Made by a program: the position numbers and the translations under genes. The notes under the pieces are model-generated. The model was not told where the DNA came from and did no database searches. It saw nothing but the letters and a program-made list of their open reading frames with translations. From assembly GCA_003694235.1 (NCBI GenBank), contig RFKO01000046.1, positions 1 to 10,934 on the forward strand: a DNA stretch of 10,934 bases, in the 5' to 3' direction. Shown in pieces: positions 9,190 to 10,934 of the stretch (position 1 is the stretch's first letter; each line of letters starts with the position of its first letter). This DNA comes from Anaerolineae bacterium (GTDB taxonomy: Bacteria; Chloroflexota; Anaerolineae; Anaerolineales; UBA11858).

Positions 9190-9197
9190 TTGGCTTA

Positions 9198-10934
9198 ATG
9201 CGCATCATCTTGACTCACGAACAGACCGATTTCGACGCCCTGGCCTCCCTGCTGGGCGCGCACCTGCTCGACCCGGAGGCGCTACCCGTGTTGCCGCGCC
9301 GTCCCAACCGCAACGTGCGCGCCTTCCTCAACATCTACGGCGCCGACCTGCCTTTCGTCGACCCGAAGGACCTGCCCAACGAGAAGATCGACCTGATCTA
9401 TCTGGTGGACACGCAATCGCTGATCAGCGTGAAAGGGGCACACAAAGGCACGCGCGTACGCGTGCTCGACCACCATCAGCGACGCGACGACCTGCCGGAT
9501 ACGTGGGAAGTCACCACCGACAACACCGGCGCCAACACCACGCTGCTGGTGGAGGCCATTCGCGAGCAAGGCATCCGCCTGACAGCGGTGCAGGCTGGCC
9601 TGTTGCTGCTGGGCATCTACGAAGACACCGGCTCGCTGACGTACTCACGCACCACGCCGCGCGACATCCGCGCCGCAGCTTATCTGCTGGAGGAAGGCGC
9701 CAATCTGACGCTGGTAAACGACTACCTCAACCAGCCGCTCTCGCTGGCACAACAAGCGCTATACGACACGTTGCGCCAGCAGGCTGAGCACCTCACCATC
9801 CACGATCACGCCATCATCCTGGCATTGGGCGACGCCACCGAAATAGATGAGGAACTCTCTTCCATCGCCCACAAACTGCGCGACCTGCTCGACCCGGAGG
9901 CGCTCTTCCTGCTGCTGAGCACCCGCGGCGGAACACAGATGATCTGCCGTTCCACCAGCGACAGCATAGATGTGGGTCAGATCGCGGCGCACTTCGGCGG
10001 CGGGGGGCACAGCCGCGCCGCGGCGGCGCTGATCAAAGACCGTTCCCCGGAGGAGGTGCGCCGGGAACTGCTCGATCTCCTGCCCCAGCACGTCCGTCCC
10101 CCGCTGACGGTGGCCGACATCATGTCGCGCGCCCCGCAGGTACTCTCCCCCGACACGCCGGTCGAAAAAGCCGCCTTGCTGATGCAACGCTACGGCTACG
10201 AAGGCTATCCGGTGGTGGAAAACGACGCCATCGTCGGACTGCTCACCCGTCGGGCGGTTGACCGCGCGCTGGCGCACAAACTCAACCTGACCGCCGCCAG
10301 TCTGATGCAGGCCGGAGAGGTGCACGTCCATCCCGATCACTCTGTCGAGCACCTGCACCGCCTGATGGCCGAGACCGGTTGGGGGCAGATACCGGTGGTA
10401 GAACGCGGCAGCCACCGCATTGTGGGCATCGTCACGCGCACCGACCTGATCAAAACACTCAACCCACCCACCAAGCGCGCCCGTCCGCACAACCTGGCGG
10501 CGCGCCTGGAAGAGGCCCTGCCGCCGGCCCGCCTGGAGCTGATCCGCCAGATCGCGCGCCTCGCCGAAGAGCAAAACCTGGCGCTCTACATCGTGGGCGG
10601 CTTTGTGCGCGACCTGCTGCTGAACTACCCCAGCCTGGATTTCGACCTGGTGGTGGAGGGCGACGCCATCGCGCTGGCGCAGGCCGTGGGCAAACGCTTT
10701 GGGGGACGCGTCACCACCCACCGCCGCTTCGGCACGGCCAAATGGCTGTTGCCGCTGCCGGGCAACCCCAACACCTCACCGCCAAGCGAGGAAATGCAGA
10801 GCTGGCTCCAGGAGCACAACCCCGCCGACCTGCCTGCCACGCTGGATTTCATCACCGCCCGCACCGAGTTCTACACCCACCCCACCGCCCTGCCTACTGT
10901 GGAGCGCGGCAGCATCAAACTCGATCTGCACCGG
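9198..10934 (+). CDS. DHH-CBS-CBS-tRNA nucleotidyltransferase (CCA/A-adding) fusion, partial
   Basis: An open frame of 579 codons without a stop that runs off the window edge. Domains in order: DHH phosphoesterase (residues 1-~190) with THEQTDFDA (Asp11, Asp13), VDT (Asp71), DHH (91-93) and EDTGS (Asp143); DHHA1 with FGGGGHSRAAAA (266-277); CBS 1 (about 304-357, VADIMSRAPQVLSPDTPVEK); CBS 2 (about 368-420); then a class II poly(A) polymerase/CCA-adding head with GGFVRDLLL (467-475), metal-binding DFD (481-483), FGTAKW, and TARTEFYTHPTALP leading to DLHR, just before the expected RDFTIN motif. This multi-domain type is known in cyanobacteria, deltaproteobacteria and others. The nucleotidyltransferase adds A or CCA to tRNA 3' ends; the DHH part may act as an exonuclease or cyclic-nucleotide/oligo-RNA hydrolase; CBS pairs usually bind adenosine nucleotides. 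Between FGTAKW and the TARTE strand there are about 35 extra residues. The start is fixed by homology to the DHH N-terminus. Whether it adds CCA or only A cannot be told here. Confidence 0.93.
   Translation, partial: MRIILTHEQTDFDALASLLGAHLLDPEALPVLPRRPNRNVRAFLNIYGADLPFVDPKDLPNEKIDLIYLVDTQSLISVKGAHKGTRVRVLDHHQRRDDLPDTWEVTTDNTGANTTLLVEAIREQGIRLTAVQAGLLLLGIYEDTGSLTYSRTTPRDIRAAAYLLEEGANLTLVNDYLNQPLSLAQQALYDTLRQQAEHLTIHDHAIILALGDATEIDEELSSIAHKLRDLLDPEALFLLLSTRGGTQMICRSTSDSIDVGQIAAHFGGGGHSRAAAALIKDRSPEEVRRELLDLLPQHVRPPLTVADIMSRAPQVLSPDTPVEKAALLMQRYGYEGYPVVENDAIVGLLTRRAVDRALAHKLNLTAASLMQAGEVHVHPDHSVEHLHRLMAETGWGQIPVVERGSHRIVGIVTRTDLIKTLNPPTKRARPHNLAARLEEALPPARLELIRQIARLAEEQNLALYIVGGFVRDLLLNYPSLDFDLVVEGDAIALAQAVGKRFGGRVTTHRRFGTAKWLLPLPGNPNTSPPSEEMQSWLQEHNPADLPATLDFITARTEFYTHPTALPTVERGSIKLDLHR

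Larger units (their letters stand above)
8924..9197. other. Divergent intergenic region
   Basis: A 274-base gap between the VWA gene (-) and the DHH fusion gene (+). It holds a promoter toward each side, a dyad (TTCCCG at 9003-9008 with CGGGAA at 9029-9034) around the VWA -35 position, and a T/C-rich stretch at about 9061-9130. A 65-codon frame on the minus strand (8991-9188) has no family resemblance and no Shine-Dalgarno that I can see, and is not called as a gene. Confidence 0.6.

Noticed and set aside
9759..10721. 320-codon open frame on the - strand
   Set aside because: Antisense to the DHH-CBS-nucleotidyltransferase gene, with a composition typical of shadow frames.

Overview
The window (10,934 bases, GC-rich) reads as ordinary chromosomal DNA of a free-living bacterium, most likely a Chloroflexota (Anaerolineae-like) member. 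That is an inference. It rests on the C-terminus of an F420-dependent luciferase-like oxidoreductase, a small CxxC/CPEH zinc-ribbon protein of a type I associate with that phylum, a DHH-CBS-CBS-nucleotidyltransferase fusion, and promoters of the extended -10 type. There is no rRNA, tRNA, transposase, integrase, phage gene or CRISPR array.

Layout. Bases 1-1154 (+ strand) carry a likely operon: the 3' end of a luciferase-like oxidoreductase, a MOSC-domain protein, and a DUF4442 thioesterase-like protein overlapping it by ATGA. A tandem heptamer array sits at the convergent junction with the next genes. Bases 1187-4675 (- strand) hold a PLP-dependent alpha-oxoamine synthase with a consensus sigma70 promoter, then, beyond a strong hairpin, a multi-TM/GAF sensor histidine kinase. 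Bases 4751-7076 (- strand) hold a 60-residue zinc-ribbon protein and, 7 bases downstream, NAD-dependent DNA ligase LigA. LigA carries an in-frame nine-copy Asn-Ala-Thr repeat. Bases 7181-8923 (- strand) encode a secreted, membrane-anchored VWA protein whose VWA fold appears to be split by a helical insert of about 195 residues. A 274-base divergent intergenic region (8924-9197) holds promoters for both sides and a low-complexity stretch resembling dispersed repeats. From 9198 to the window edge (+ strand) runs an uninterrupted 579-codon partial gene for a DHH-CBS-CBS-tRNA nucleotidyltransferase fusion.

How the genes relate. LigA (nick sealing) and the CCA/A-adding fusion (tRNA 3'-end maintenance) are housekeeping enzymes. 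The histidine kinase has no response regulator in the window, and the oxoamine synthase has no pathway partner. I do not see a convincing new multi-gene system. The most unusual items are the NAT repeat inside an essential enzyme, the interrupted VWA domain, the all-frame-stop heptamer array, and the near-leaderless start of the DHH fusion. Several starts were moved downstream of the longest open frame because a clear Shine-Dalgarno, signal peptide or promoter decides them.
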